A stretch of 64,000 bases of DNA from assembly GCF_016741785.1 (NCBI RefSeq), contig NZ_JAERRL010000016.1, positions 1 through 64,000 of the forward strand, read 5' to 3'. Position numbers and translations under genes: made by a program. Under the pieces are notes generated by a model. It worked only from the letters and a program-made list of their open reading frames with translations. It was not told the DNA's origin and ran no database searches. This DNA comes from Streptomyces sp. 7-21. GTDB taxonomy: Bacteria > Actinomycetota > Actinomycetes > Streptomycetales > Streptomycetaceae. Shown here in pieces: positions 10,348 to 21,654 of this stretch. Position 1 is the first letter of the stretch, and every line of letters starts with the position of its first letter.

Positions 10348-10377
10348 GGTGTCGCCGCCCGTCGCGGCGGCGACACC
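10348..10377. terminator. 12-bp hairpin between the SUKH-4 gene and glmU
   Basis: Perfect inverted repeat GGTGTCGCCGCC / GGCGGCGACACC with a 6-base loop, starting 4 bases after the SUKH-4 stop codon and ending 37 bases before glmU. There is no T-tract, as is common for streptomycete terminators. Confidence 0.6.
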
Positions 10378-10414
10378 GCGTACGTAGGAACCTGACGAAG
10401 GAACGGACATCCCC

Positions 10415-11929
10415 GTGAGCACCGCGAACCCCGCCACCCCGGCAGCAGTGATCGTCCTCGCAGCGGGCGAGGGGACCCGCATGCGGTCAGCGGTCCCCAA
10501 GGTGCTCCATGAGATCTGCGGCAGAACGCTGCTGGGCCACGTGGTGGCGGCCTGCCAGGAGCTGGTCCCGGGGCACCCGGAGAACGTCGTCGTCGTCACC
10601 GGGCACGCCCGGGAACGCGTCACCGCGCACCTGGCCGAGGCGGCCCCCGGCGTGACCACGGCCGTGCAGCACGAGCTGCGCGGCACGGCGGACGCGGTGC
10701 GGGTCGCGCTGCGCGCCCTGGCCGAGCGCGACGGCTCCTCGCCCGACGGCACGGTCCTGGTGACCTGCGGCGACACCCCGATGCAGACGGGCGAGACGCT
10801 GGCGGCGCTGGCCGCGACGCACGAGGCGGAGGGCAACGCCGTCACCGTGCTGACGATGGAGGTGCCGGACCCGACCGGCTACGGCCGCGTGGTGCGGGCC
10901 GCGGACGGCACGGTCACGGAGATCGTCGAGCACCGCGACGCCTCGCCGGAGCAGCGCGAGATCCGCGAGGTCAGCTCGGGCATCCTGGCGTTCGACGGCA
11001 AGCTGCTGGCCGAGGCGCTGGGCCGGGTGCGGGCGGACAACAGCCAGAACGAGGAGTACCTGCCGGACGTGGTGCGCATCCTGGGGGCCGACGGCCACCG
11101 GGTGGGCGCGCGGCTGGCGGCCGACTACCGGGAGCTGGCCGGCGTCAACGACCGGGTGCAGCTCGCGCGGGCGCGCCGGATGCTGAATGACCGGCTGCTG
11201 CAACGGGCGATGCTGCGCGACGGGGTGACGGTCGTCGATCCGGCCACGACGTGGGTGGACGCGGACGTGACGTTCGAGCGCGACGCGGTGATCCACCCCG
11301 GGACGCAGCTGCTGGGCGCCACGCACGTCGGTGCGGGCGCCGAGGTCGGCCCGTCGAGCCGGCTGACAGACACGGTGGTGGGCGCGGGCGCCGAGGTGAG
11401 CTTCACCGTGGCGGTCGGCGCGCGCGTCGGCGAGGGCGCGCGGGTCGGGCCGTACGCCTACCTGCGTCCCGGCACGGTGCTGGGGGCCTCGGCGAAGGCG
11501 GGCACGTTCGTGGAGATGAAGAACGCCGACATCGGCGAGGGCACGAAGGTGCCGCACCTGTCGTACGTGGGCGACGCCACGATCGGCGAGCACACCAACA
11601 TCGGGGCCGCGACGGTCTTCGTGAACTACGACGGCGAGTCCAAGCACCACACCACGGTGGGCTCGTACTGCAAGACCGGCTCGGACAACATGTTCGTGGC
11701 GCCGGTCACCATCGGGGACGGGGCCTACACGGCGGCCGGCTCGGTGATCACCCGGGACGTGCCGCCGGGCGCGCTCGGCGTCGCGCGCGGCCAGCAGCGG
11801 AACATCGAGGGCTGGGTCGCGCGGCGGCGGCCGGGGACGGCGGCGGCCCGCGCGGCCGAGGCGGCGCAGGCCGCCCGGGACACGGACCAAGCGAGAGAAG
11901 AGTCTCAGCGAGAAATCGAGAACAGCTGA
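10415..11929 (+). CDS. glmU: Bifunctional GlmU: GlcN-1-P acetyltransferase and UDP-GlcNAc pyrophosphorylase
   Basis: A 504-residue cytosolic enzyme making UDP-N-acetylglucosamine for peptidoglycan. The N-terminal half is the uridyltransferase, with the nucleotide-binding signature LAAGEGTRMRSAVPKVLHEI, CGDTPM and NSQNEEYLPDVV. From about residue 270 a left-handed beta-helix of hexapeptide repeats forms the acetyltransferase, including YAYLRPG, KNADIGEGTKVPHLSYVGD and NYDGESKHHTTVGSYC. The GTG start follows GAAGGA. The last 50 residues are an Ala/Arg-rich extension, usual in streptomycetes. It is followed 86 bases later by prs, a conserved pairing. Confidence 0.97.
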   Translation: MSTANPATPAAVIVLAAGEGTRMRSAVPKVLHEICGRTLLGHVVAACQELVPGHPENVVVVTGHARERVTAHLAEAAPGVTTAVQHELRGTADAVRVALRALAERDGSSPDGTVLVTCGDTPMQTGETLAALAATHEAEGNAVTVLTMEVPDPTGYGRVVRAADGTVTEIVEHRDASPEQREIREVSSGILAFDGKLLAEALGRVRADNSQNEEYLPDVVRILGADGHRVGARLAADYRELAGVNDRVQLARARRMLNDRLLQRAMLRDGVTVVDPATTWVDADVTFERDAVIHPGTQLLGATHVGAGAEVGPSSRLTDTVVGAGAEVSFTVAVGARVGEGARVGPYAYLRPGTVLGASAKAGTFVEMKNADIGEGTKVPHLSYVGDATIGEHTNIGAATVFVNYDGESKHHTTVGSYCKTGSDNMFVAPVTIGDGAYTAAGSVITRDVPPGALGVARGQQRNIEGWVARRRPGTAAARAAEAAQAARDTDQAREESQREIENS

Positions 11930-12015
11930 GGTACGGCTCCTGGCGTACCGTTTAAGGTGCCTGAGGCGGGCGGATGGCCCGAAATCGCCCTTAGCGTATT
12001 CCAAGGAGACGTACT

Positions 12016-12993
12016 GTGACCGGGATCAAGACGACCGGCGAGAAGAAACTGATGCTCTTCTCCGGCCGCGCCCACCCCGAGCTCGCCAAGGAGGTAGCCG
12101 CCGAACTGGGGGTGGGCCTGGTCCCGACCACGGCCCGTGACTTCGCCAACGGCGAGATCTACGTGCGTTTCGAGGAGTCGGTGCGCGGTGCGGACTGCTT
12201 CCTGATGCAGAGCCACACCGCCCCGATCAACACGTGGATCATGGAACAGCTCATCATGATCGACGCGCTGAAGCGGGCCTCCGCGCGCAGCATTTCCGTG
12301 ATCATCCCGTTCTACGGATATGCCCGGCAGGACAAGAAGCACCGCGGACGCGAGCCGATCTCCGCGCGGCTGATGGCGGACATGCTGAAGGTCGCGGGCG
12401 CGGACCGCATCATCACGATGGACCTCCACGCCGACCAGGTGCAGGGGTACTTCGACGGGCCCGTGGACCACCTGTTCGCGCTGCCGGTGCTCAGCGACTA
12501 CATCGCCGGCCGGACCGACCGGGAGCGGCTGACCGTGGTCTCGCCGGATGCCGGGCGGGTGCGCGTGGCCGACCGCTGGGCGGACCGGCTCGGCGCCCCG
12601 CTGGCGATCGTGCACAAGCGGCGCGACCCCAACGTCGCCAACCAGGTCACGGTGCACGAGGTCGTCGGCAACGTGCGCGACCGGGTGTGCGTGCTGGTCG
12701 ACGACATGATCGACACGGCGGGCACGATCTGCGCGGCGGCGGAGGCGCTGTTCGCCAACGGCGCGGCGGAGGTCATCGCGGCGGCGACGCACGGCGTGCT
12801 GTCCGGCCCGGCGCCGGACCGGCTGAAGAACTCCCGGGTGAGCGAGTTCATCTTCACCAACTCCCTGCCGACCCCGAGCGAGATCGCGCTGGACAAGGTG
12901 ACGGTGCTGTCGATGGCGCCGACCATCGCCCGCGCCGTGCGTGAGGTCTTCGAGGACGGCTCGGTCACCAGCCTGTTCGAAGGCGACGCGTAG
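12016..12993 (+). CDS. prs: Ribose-phosphate diphosphokinase (PRPP synthetase)
   Basis: A 325-residue enzyme that makes phosphoribosyl pyrophosphate from ribose-5-phosphate and ATP for nucleotide, His and Trp synthesis. Visible motifs are SGRAHPELAKEVA and DFANGEIYVRFEESVRG near the start, YGYARQDKKHRGREPISARL at the ATP site, and the PRPP-binding loop VDDMIDTAGTICAAAE. The GTG start is preceded by AAGGAGAC. Downstream is a strong hairpin at 13018-13042. Confidence 0.97.
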   Translation: MTGIKTTGEKKLMLFSGRAHPELAKEVAAELGVGLVPTTARDFANGEIYVRFEESVRGADCFLMQSHTAPINTWIMEQLIMIDALKRASARSISVIIPFYGYARQDKKHRGREPISARLMADMLKVAGADRIITMDLHADQVQGYFDGPVDHLFALPVLSDYIAGRTDRERLTVVSPDAGRVRVADRWADRLGAPLAIVHKRRDPNVANQVTVHEVVGNVRDRVCVLVDDMIDTAGTICAAAEALFANGAAEVIAAATHGVLSGPAPDRLKNSRVSEFIFTNSLPTPSEIALDKVTVLSMAPTIARAVREVFEDGSVTSLFEGDA

Positions 12994-13017
12994 CGTGCCG
13001 CGGTCCGCCGTGCGCGG

Positions 13018-13042
13018 ACAGGTGCGTGTGGCACGCACCTGT
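13018..13042 (+). terminator. Hairpin terminator after prs
   Basis: Perfect 11-bp stem ACAGGTGCGTG / CACGCACCTGT with a 3-base loop, 25 bases after the prs stop. It separates prs from rplY, which therefore probably has its own promoter in the remaining leader of about 160 bases. Confidence 0.7.
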
Positions 13043-13200
13043 GGCATGGCGCGCCGCGCGCGGCGGATACACTCGTGGCGTTGCTCGGCGAGGGAGGCCC
13101 CCGACGGGGCTGTCCGTTATCGACGCGCACGTGCTGCGGCCTGGAAAGCGCCGCCTCTCGTCGGGCACCGCATCCGCGACCGACGTGAGGAGTGGCCACC

Positions 13201-13791
13201 ATGGCTGACGTGAAGATCAAGGCCGAGGTCCGCAAGGAGTTCGGCAAGGGCGCCGCACGGCGCCTGCGGCGCGCGGACAAGGTTCCCGCCGTCATCTACG
13301 GGCACGGCACCGAGCCGGTCCACGTGGCGCTGCCCGGCCACGACACCATGCTGGCCCTGAAGACGCCGAATGTCCTGATCACGCTGGACATCGAGGGCCG
13401 CGAGGAGCTGGTGATCCCCAAGGCCGTGCAGCGCGAGGCGATCCGCGGCTTCCTGGTCCACCTCGACCTGCTCGTCGTGCGGCGCGGCGAGACCGTCACC
13501 GTCGAGGTGCCCATCCACACCGAGGGCGACCTGGCCCCGGGCGGCGGCCTGCTGGAGCACGTGCTGGACGCCCTGCCGGTCGAGGCCGAGGCGACGCACA
13601 TCCCCGAGTCGGTCACCGTCTCCATCGAAGGGCTGGCCCCGGGCGACTCGGTGCTGGCCAAGGACGTGTCGCTGCCGGAGGGCGTGTCGCTGGCGATCGA
13701 CGGCGAGGACACCGTGATCCAGGTGCTTCAGCCGCAGGGCGAGGAGCCTTCGGGCGAGCAGGCGGGCGAGGGCGAAGAGGCCGGCGCCTGA
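13201..13791 (+). CDS. rplY: 50S ribosomal protein L25/general stress protein Ctc
   Basis: A 196-residue protein of the long L25/Ctc type, which binds 5S rRNA. The N-terminal 5S-binding domain reads KIKAEVRKEFGKGAARRLRR and VPAVIYGHGTEPVHVALPGH. The C-terminal TL5-type domain follows from about residue 95 (VTVEVPIHTEGD, LLEHVLDALPVEAEATHIPE). The last 20 residues are acidic and Gly/Glu-rich. ATG at 13201 is chosen over an in-frame GTG at 13192 because the family begins MADVKI and GAGGAG is well placed. Confidence 0.96.
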   Translation: MADVKIKAEVRKEFGKGAARRLRRADKVPAVIYGHGTEPVHVALPGHDTMLALKTPNVLITLDIEGREELVIPKAVQREAIRGFLVHLDLLVVRRGETVTVEVPIHTEGDLAPGGGLLEHVLDALPVEAEATHIPESVTVSIEGLAPGDSVLAKDVSLPEGVSLAIDGEDTVIQVLQPQGEEPSGEQAGEGEEAGA

Positions 13792-13811
13792 GCCCCGCGC
13801 CTTCCGTCTTC

Positions 13812-13842
13812 CGGGCGGCCGCCGCGCTGCGGCGGCCGCCCG
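13812..13842 (+). terminator. Hairpin terminator after rplY
   Basis: Perfect 14-bp GC stem CGGGCGGCCGCCGC / GCGGCGGCCGCCCG with a GCT loop, 20 bases after the rplY stop and 64 before pth. Confidence 0.7.
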
Positions 13843-13906
13843 TGCGCGTGAGGGACCGGCCGGGCCCGGCCGCGGCCGTCCGGCGGCGGATGGGAGGATG
13901 GACCGC

Positions 13907-14500
13907 ATGAGTGAGGAGCCGTGGCTGGTCGTGGGGCTGGGGAACCCCGGCCCGCGCTACGCCGGTAACCGGCACAACGTGGGGTTCATGGTGGCCGACC
14001 TGCTCGCCGAGCGGATGGGCGCGCCGTTCCGCTCGCACAAGGCGCGGGCCATGGTCGCCGAGGGGCGCCTCGGCGGGCCCTCCGCGGTGCCGGGCGCGGC
14101 GCCGCGCGCGGTCGTGGCCAAGCCGCTGTCCTTCATGAACCTCTCGGGCGGCCCGGCGTCGGGGCTGTCGTCGTTCTACAAGATCCCGCTCGAGCGGATC
14201 GTGGTGATCCACGACGAGCTGGACCTCGGCTACGGGGTGCTGCGGCTGAAGCGCGGCGGCGGCGACAACGGGCACAACGGGCTGAAGTCCCTGACGTCCG
14301 CCCTGGGCCGCGACTACTACCGGGTGCGGTTCGGCGTCGGCCGCCCGCCCGGCCGGATGGACGTCGCCGACTACGTGCTGCGCGACTTCTCCGCGGCCGA
14401 GCGCAAGGAACTGGGCTACTTCGTCGACCGGACCGCCGACGCCGTCGAGACGCTGGTCAGGGAGGGTCTGGAGCGGGCGCAGAGCGCGTACAACGGGTGA
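13907..14500 (+). CDS. pth: Peptidyl-tRNA hydrolase
   Basis: A 197-residue enzyme that releases tRNA from prematurely dropped peptidyl-tRNA. Signature motifs are LVVGLGNPGPRYAGNRHNVG with the catalytic His in RHN, VAKPLSFMNLSGG, and IHDELDLGYG followed by GGGDNGHNGLKSL. The ATG at 13907 is preferred to that at 13898, because the GGGAGG ribosome binding site is only 2 bases from the earlier ATG but about 11 from the later one. Size is typical. It ends the glmU-prs-rplY-pth run. Confidence 0.96.
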   Translation: MSEEPWLVVGLGNPGPRYAGNRHNVGFMVADLLAERMGAPFRSHKARAMVAEGRLGGPSAVPGAAPRAVVAKPLSFMNLSGGPASGLSSFYKIPLERIVVIHDELDLGYGVLRLKRGGGDNGHNGLKSLTSALGRDYYRVRFGVGRPPGRMDVADYVLRDFSAAERKELGYFVDRTADAVETLVREGLERAQSAYNG

Positions 14501-14577
14501 GCCGCCCGGCAGCCGGACGGCGGGCACACCGCGTCCAGGCTTGACCCGGCGCATAACCGTGGCCAAGGATCAGCTCC

Positions 14578-15171
14578 GTGCCGTCCGGGTCCTCTCCCAC
14601 GTCCGCGCCCACCGCGGCGCCCGAGCCGCCGCCTGCGCCGTCGCAGCCTCCGCCGGCCCCGACCCCGGCGGGCCGGCGCCACGGCCGGGCCCGCCGCGCG
14701 GGGCAGCGCGCGTTCGGCGTGCTGCTGCTGGCGCGGTTCGCGCTCACGGCCGTCTTTACCGTGGTGCTCGTCGTTTCCGGCGTCTGGGCCGCCTGGGACG
14801 ACGCGAGCCGCGCGCTGGCGCCCGGCGACGACGAGCGCGGCACCATCACGCTGCACGCCTGCGACGACGAGGCGTGCACCGGCACGTTCGCGCCACGCGG
14901 CGCGCCCCCGGGCGAGGACCGGCGCGAGGTCACGATGCCGCAGCCGCTCGGCCGCGAGCCGGGCGAACGGCTGTCCGTCGCGCTGCGGCCCGGCACCGCG
15001 GAGGTGGTGCGCACCGGGGCGGCCGGGGCGCTGTACGCCGCGCTGCCGCTGACCGGCGCGCTGCTGCTGGCGTCCGTCATCGTGGCGGGCGGCCTGCGGC
15101 TGTACCGCGTGGCCGCGGTGACGGCGGGGGTCGCCGTCACCGCGCTCCTCGCGACGTTCGTGCTGTGGTGA
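14578..15171 (+). CDS. Conserved two-span membrane protein
   Basis: A 197-residue protein of unknown function. The first 45 residues are Pro/Ala/Ser-rich and probably disordered. A first transmembrane helix lies near residues 50-70 (LLLARFALTAVFTVVLVVSGVW) and a second pair of hydrophobic stretches at about 150-195. The loop between them carries THACDDEACTG-like sequence (LHACDDEACTGTFAP) with two Cys that could form a disulfide outside the cell. It lies downstream of pth, and its end converges on ppc. No known family was recognised. Confidence 0.65.
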   Translation: MPSGSSPTSAPTAAPEPPPAPSQPPPAPTPAGRRHGRARRAGQRAFGVLLLARFALTAVFTVVLVVSGVWAAWDDASRALAPGDDERGTITLHACDDEACTGTFAPRGAPPGEDRREVTMPQPLGREPGERLSVALRPGTAEVVRTGAAGALYAALPLTGALLLASVIVAGGLRLYRVAAVTAGVAVTALLATFVLW

Positions 15172-15210
15172 CGCCGCCGGTGACGCCGCAGGCCGGGCGC
15201 CGGCGGGGCG

Positions 15211-17970
<2,760 letters not shown>

Positions 17971-18134
17971 GGGTGCGGGCTCCTCGTGGCTTGCTGCGGG
18001 TCAGACGGGTCATTCGTGCGGGCTGTTGGGGTTTGTGAGACGGGTCACGGACCGCGCTGTCCGGCCTTCCCATCGTAATCGTGAACGGTGTACCCGAGCC
18101 GAGGGCCTTGTGAGCAGCCAGCGAACTGGGATAC

Positions 18135-18164
18135 TTACGACTCCGTAGGTTACGGTCCCGTAGG
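18135..18164 (+). promoter_or_regulatory. Tandem 15-bp operator-like repeat before the desaturase gene
   Basis: Two adjacent copies, TTACGACTCCGTAGG (18135-18149) and TTACGGTCCCGTAGG (18150-18164), share 12 of 15 bases. Each holds an inverted repeat TACGn-N2-nCGTA, perfect in the second copy (TACGG TC CCGTA). They end 42 bases before the desaturase ATG, where a repressor would block a promoter. The TetR regulator immediately downstream of the desaturase gene is the obvious candidate binder; this is inference. Confidence 0.6.
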
Positions 18165-18206
18165 TGGGCTGTGCCGTCCGCTCGATGCCTTGCGTGAGGA
18201 AGCCTC

Positions 18207-19256
18207 ATGACGACAAGCCCAGATATCAGCCGGGACCAGAACGTCCCGCCAGGAGAGAACGAACGGGCCGCCGCGGCGCGGCCCGACGTGCCGAGCGCCA
18301 CCCTGGGAGGGGAGCAGCGGCGGTCCGTGGAACAGATCACGCTGCTGCTGTTCATCGTGGTGCCCTTCATCGCACTGATCGCGGCGGTGCCGCTGGCGTG
18401 GGGCTGGGGGGTGAGCTGGCTCGACCTGGCGCTGCTGGCGGTCTTCTACTTCGTCGGCTGCCACGGCATCACCGTCGGCTTCCACCGGCACTTCACGCAC
18501 GGCTCGTTCAAGGCCAAGCGGCCGCTGCGGATCGCGCTGGCCATCGCCGGGTCGCTGGCGGTCGAGGGCCCGATCGTGCGCTGGGTGGCCGACCACCGCA
18601 AGCACCACAAGCACTCCGACGCGGAGGGCGACCCGCACTCGCCGTGGCGCTACGGCGAGACGGTGCCCGCGCTGATCAAGGGCCTGTTCTGGGCGCACAT
18701 GGGCTGGATGTTCGACCGCGAGCAGACGCCGCAGCACAAGTACGCGCCCGATCTGATCAAGGACCCGGACATCCGGCGGATCTCGCGGCAGTTCGTGCTG
18801 TGGACGATCGTCTCGCTGGCCGCGCCGGCCGTGATCGGCGGCCTGGTGACCATGTCCTGGCAGGGCGCGGCCAGCGCGTTCTTCTGGGGCTCCCTGGTGC
18901 GCGTCGCGCTGCTGCACCACGTGACCTGGTCGATCAACTCCATCTGCCACGCCACGGGCAAGCAGCCATTCAAGTCGCGTGACCGCTCGGGCAACGTCTG
19001 GTGGCTCGCGGTGCTGTCCTGCGGCGAGTCGTGGCACAACCTCCACCACGCCGACCCGACCTGCGCCCGCCACGGCGTGGACCGCTGGCAGCTCGACTCC
19101 AGCGCCCGGCTGATCAGCTGGTTCGAGAAGGCCGGCTGGGCCTACGACGTGCGCTGGCCGAAGCAGTCGCGGCTCGACTCCAAGCGGGTCGGCGACGGCG
19201 AGCGCAGGCGCCGGAGGCGGAAGCCGGAGGAAGCGGCGGCGGCCCGCACGGCATGA
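18207..19256 (+). CDS. Acyl-CoA desaturase (fatty-acid delta-9 type)
   Basis: A 349-residue integral membrane di-iron enzyme that introduces a double bond into fatty acyl chains. The three His boxes are present: HRHFTH (H93-H98), HRKHHKH (about 130-136) and ESWHNLHH (about 265-272). Hydrophobic segments lie at about 43-65, 70-90, 105-120 and 190-225. The ATG at 18207 follows GTGAGGAA. The C-terminus is a basic tail (RRRRRK-like). A TetR gene begins 8 bases after its stop, so the two are probably one transcript controlled from the repeat at 18135-18164. Confidence 0.92.
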   Translation: MTTSPDISRDQNVPPGENERAAAARPDVPSATLGGEQRRSVEQITLLLFIVVPFIALIAAVPLAWGWGVSWLDLALLAVFYFVGCHGITVGFHRHFTHGSFKAKRPLRIALAIAGSLAVEGPIVRWVADHRKHHKHSDAEGDPHSPWRYGETVPALIKGLFWAHMGWMFDREQTPQHKYAPDLIKDPDIRRISRQFVLWTIVSLAAPAVIGGLVTMSWQGAASAFFWGSLVRVALLHHVTWSINSICHATGKQPFKSRDRSGNVWWLAVLSCGESWHNLHHADPTCARHGVDRWQLDSSARLISWFEKAGWAYDVRWPKQSRLDSKRVGDGERRRRRRKPEEAAAARTA

Positions 19257-19263
19257 TGGGCGG

Positions 19264-20055
19264 GTGGCCACCGACAGCAGCAGCAGCAGCGAGCCCGCCT
19301 TCGAGCGGGGCAGGGGCAGGAGCCGGGGCGGCGGCGGCCGCGACGAGTCGTCCGACAAGCCGGCGCGGGCCCGCTCCGCGAAATCCCCGAAGCCTCCCAA
19401 GGGTGTGAAGGCGGCGCGCCAGCCGCGCACCACCCGGCGGGCCCGGCGCCGGATGACAGGGACGGAGCGCCGCGAGCAGCTCCTCGACATCGGCCGGACC
19501 CTGTTCGCCGAGCGCGGGTTCGACGGCACGTCGGTGGAGGAGATCGCGGCCAAGGCCGGGGTCTCCAAGCCGGTGGTGTACGAGCACTTCGGCGGCAAGG
19601 AGGGCCTGTACGCCGTCGTCGTGGACCGCGAGATGGCGCGCCTGATGGACATGGTCACGGGCGCGCTGACGGCCGGGCACCCCCGGGAGCGGCTGGAGCA
19701 GGCCGCGATGGCGCTGCTGGACTACGTGGAGCAGCACGCCAGCGGCTTCCACATCCTGGTGCGGGACTCGCCGGTGGCGCAGTCCACCGGGACGTTCGCC
19801 TCGCTCATCGGGGACATCGCCACACAGGTCGAGGACATCCTGGGCCTGGAGTTCAAGGCCCGGGGCTACGACCCGAAGCTGGCGCCGATGTACGCGCAGG
19901 CGCTGGTGGGGATGGTGGCGCTGACCGGCCAGTGGTGGCTGAACGTACGCAAGCCGAAGAAGTCGGAGGTGGCCGCGCACCTGGTGAACCTGGCGTGGCA
20001 CGGCCTCCAGGGCCTGGAGCAGCAGCCCCGGCTGATGAGCCGCAACCGGGCCTAG
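19264..20055 (+). CDS. TetR-family regulator, probable desaturase regulator
   Basis: A 263-residue protein. After a low-complexity Ser/Gly/Arg/Lys-rich N-terminal extension of about 63 residues comes the TetR DNA-binding domain: RREQLLDIGRTLFAERGFDG, TSVEEIAAKAGVSKPVVYEH and FGGKEGLYAVVVDRE. The rest is a helical ligand domain. Starting at the ATG at 19453 would remove the extension, but the GTG at 19264 is kept because it sits 7 bases after the desaturase stop and such basic extensions are known in streptomycete relatives. The position suggests control of membrane lipid unsaturation. Confidence 0.85.
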   Translation: MATDSSSSSEPAFERGRGRSRGGGGRDESSDKPARARSAKSPKPPKGVKAARQPRTTRRARRRMTGTERREQLLDIGRTLFAERGFDGTSVEEIAAKAGVSKPVVYEHFGGKEGLYAVVVDREMARLMDMVTGALTAGHPRERLEQAAMALLDYVEQHASGFHILVRDSPVAQSTGTFASLIGDIATQVEDILGLEFKARGYDPKLAPMYAQALVGMVALTGQWWLNVRKPKKSEVAAHLVNLAWHGLQGLEQQPRLMSRNRA

Positions 20056-20089
20056 GCCCAGCGGCTGCCGGGCATCCCGGCACGTGAGG

Positions 20090-20131
20090 AGACCCCCTCT
20101 TCCCCGCCACGGCGGCGGGAAGAGGGGGTCT
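20090..20131 (+). terminator. Strong hairpin terminator with T-tract
   Basis: Perfect 15-bp stem AGACCCCCTCTTCCC / GGGAAGAGGGGGTCT with a 12-base GC-rich loop and a TTT run after it. It lies between the TetR gene (plus strand) and the convergent rodlin gene, and could act in both directions. Confidence 0.88.
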
Positions 20132-20210
20132 TTGATCGCGGAGCACCGGTCAGAAGGCCGAAGAACCCGGAGTCCGCTGGCCTCAAGGAGCCAGGCGAGA
20201 GAGCGCGGCG

Positions 20211-20618
20211 TCAGTGCCTGGACACGCCGTTCTCGGACAGGATCGGGATGTCCGAGAGGATGTGCGACAGCGGGTCGTCGCCGTCGGTCTGCGTGGAGTT
20301 CTCGGCGCAGATCTGCTGCGGCTCGCTGTTGAGGATGTCCGACAGGCCCACGTTGACGAGGCCGACGACGTTCTGGACGCTCTCGGCGACGTCCGGCAGC
20401 GCGATGCAGGGCTTGTTGAGCGAGCCGTTGATCAGCGAGATGTTCGGGCTCATGTAGCCACCGGTGGTGGTGTTGCCGTAGACCTGCTTGGCGCCGTTGC
20501 CGTTGATGGTCTCGCTGCCGATGTCGTCACCGCCGACGGCCAGCGCCGGGCTGGCCATGCCCGCGACGCCCGTGACCGAGGCCGCGATCGCGACCGTGGC
20601 AAGGGTCTTCTTGATCAC
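20211..20618 (-). CDS. Rodlin, secreted spore-surface protein
   Basis: A 135-residue protein closely resembling RdlA/RdlB, which with chaplins form the rodlet layer on streptomycete aerial hyphae and spores. Residues 1-27 are a Sec signal ending in SPALA. The mature part shows the family sequence NGNGAKQVYGNTTTGGYMSP, ISLINGSLNKPCIALPDV and QQICAENSTQTDGDDPLSHI, including the two conserved Cys. The GTG start follows GGAAGGA. It is alone here: no chaplin gene or second rodlin lies in the window, whereas rdlA and rdlB are adjacent in S. coelicolor. Confidence 0.9.
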   Translation of the reverse strand: MIKKTLATVAIAASVTGVAGMASPALAVGGDDIGSETINGNGAKQVYGNTTTGGYMSPNISLINGSLNKPCIALPDVAESVQNVVGLVNVGLSDILNSEPQQICAENSTQTDGDDPLSHILSDIPILSENGVSRH

Positions 20619-20811
20619 TAGCTTGTCCTTCCGAGTTCTGTCAGTGCCCTGTTCAGTGGAGCGACCTGCACAACGCGCCTCGGAGGATTCGGTTGCCGCC
20701 CTTCACCCGTTTTGCGTAGCTGTTGTCGCCGCACTGGCGGCGGGCGGCCCGGCCGTGTGACGGGCGGGGACGCCCGGTGACGCCCGGGCCCGGTCCGCCC
20801 CCCGCCGCCGG

Positions 20812-21630
20812 TCAGCGCTGGCGGGCCACGACGAAGATCCGGCGGAACGGGAACACCGTGCCGCTGGGCCCCGGCGGGTAGGCCGCGCGCAGCGCCTCGC
20901 CGTACTCCGCGAGGAACGCCTCGCGCGCCGCCGGGTCGTCCTCGAGCGCGGCGAGCACCGGACGCAGGCCGGTCCCCTTGACCCACTCGAGCACGGGATC
21001 GGCCCCGGGCAGCAGGTGCAGGTAGGTGGTCTCCCAGACGTCGAGGTCGCAGCCGAGCGGGGCGAGCGCCGCCACGTACCCGGCCGGTTCCAGGACGGCC
21101 CGCTCGTGGCGGAGCACGCCGCCGAGCCGGTCACGCCAGCGCGGGGACGCGCACAGCTCGCGCAGCAGCCGGTGGCTCGGGGCGCCGAAGTTGCCCGGCA
21201 CCTGGAACGCCAGGACGCCACCCGAGGTGAGGCCGGACAGCCAGGCGGGGAAGCGGCTGGTGTGGCCGGGCACCCACTGGAGCGCGGCGTTGGCGAGGAT
21301 CAGGTCGAACGGCGGGTCGTCGGGGTCGGGTTCCCAGGCGCCGATGTCGGCGCGGGCGAAGCTGACCGAGCCGCCGCCGGGTGTCGGGCCCGCGAAGGCG
21401 GCGGCCTCGGCGAGCATCTCCGGGGAGTTGTCAAGGCCGGTGATCAGCGCGTCGGGCCAGCGCTCGGCGAGCAGCGCGGTCGGCCGGCCGGGACCGCAGC
21501 CGAGGTCGGCGATGCGCGGCGCCGGGCCGGGCAGGGGCGGGATCCGGGCGAGCAGGTCGTGCAGCGGACGGGTGCGCGGGCCGCGGTACCGCTCGTACTG
21601 CCCGGGGTCCCAGGGGGAGGGTGACGTCAT
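20812..21630 (-). CDS. tam: Trans-aconitate 2-methyltransferase
   Basis: A 272-residue SAM-dependent methyltransferase. The SAM motif is IADLGCGPGRPTALLAERWP, followed by ITGLDNSPEMLAEA and ADIGAW. The Tam-specific region reads FDLILANAALQWVPGH and AFQVPGNFGAPSHRLLREL, and WETTYLHLLPGADPVLEWVKG is also typical. The enzyme methylates trans-aconitate, an inhibitor of the citric acid cycle. ATG at 21630 (MTSPSPWDPGQYERY) is preferred to 21651. It is divergent from a MarR gene, and the two share a 73-base region with a palindrome. Confidence 0.9.
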   Translation of the reverse strand: MTSPSPWDPGQYERYRGPRTRPLHDLLARIPPLPGPAPRIADLGCGPGRPTALLAERWPDALITGLDNSPEMLAEAAAFAGPTPGGGSVSFARADIGAWEPDPDDPPFDLILANAALQWVPGHTSRFPAWLSGLTSGGVLAFQVPGNFGAPSHRLLRELCASPRWRDRLGGVLRHERAVLEPAGYVAALAPLGCDLDVWETTYLHLLPGADPVLEWVKGTGLRPVLAALEDDPAAREAFLAEYGEALRAAYPPGPSGTVFPFRRIFVVARQR

Positions 21631-21654
21631 GCCCGAGATCTTGCAGGGCATCTA

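Noticed and set aside
10344..10414. Possible tRNA between the SUKH-4 gene and glmU
   Set aside because: The 71-base gap holds only a single long hairpin; no cloverleaf, T-loop or anticodon arm could be drawn.
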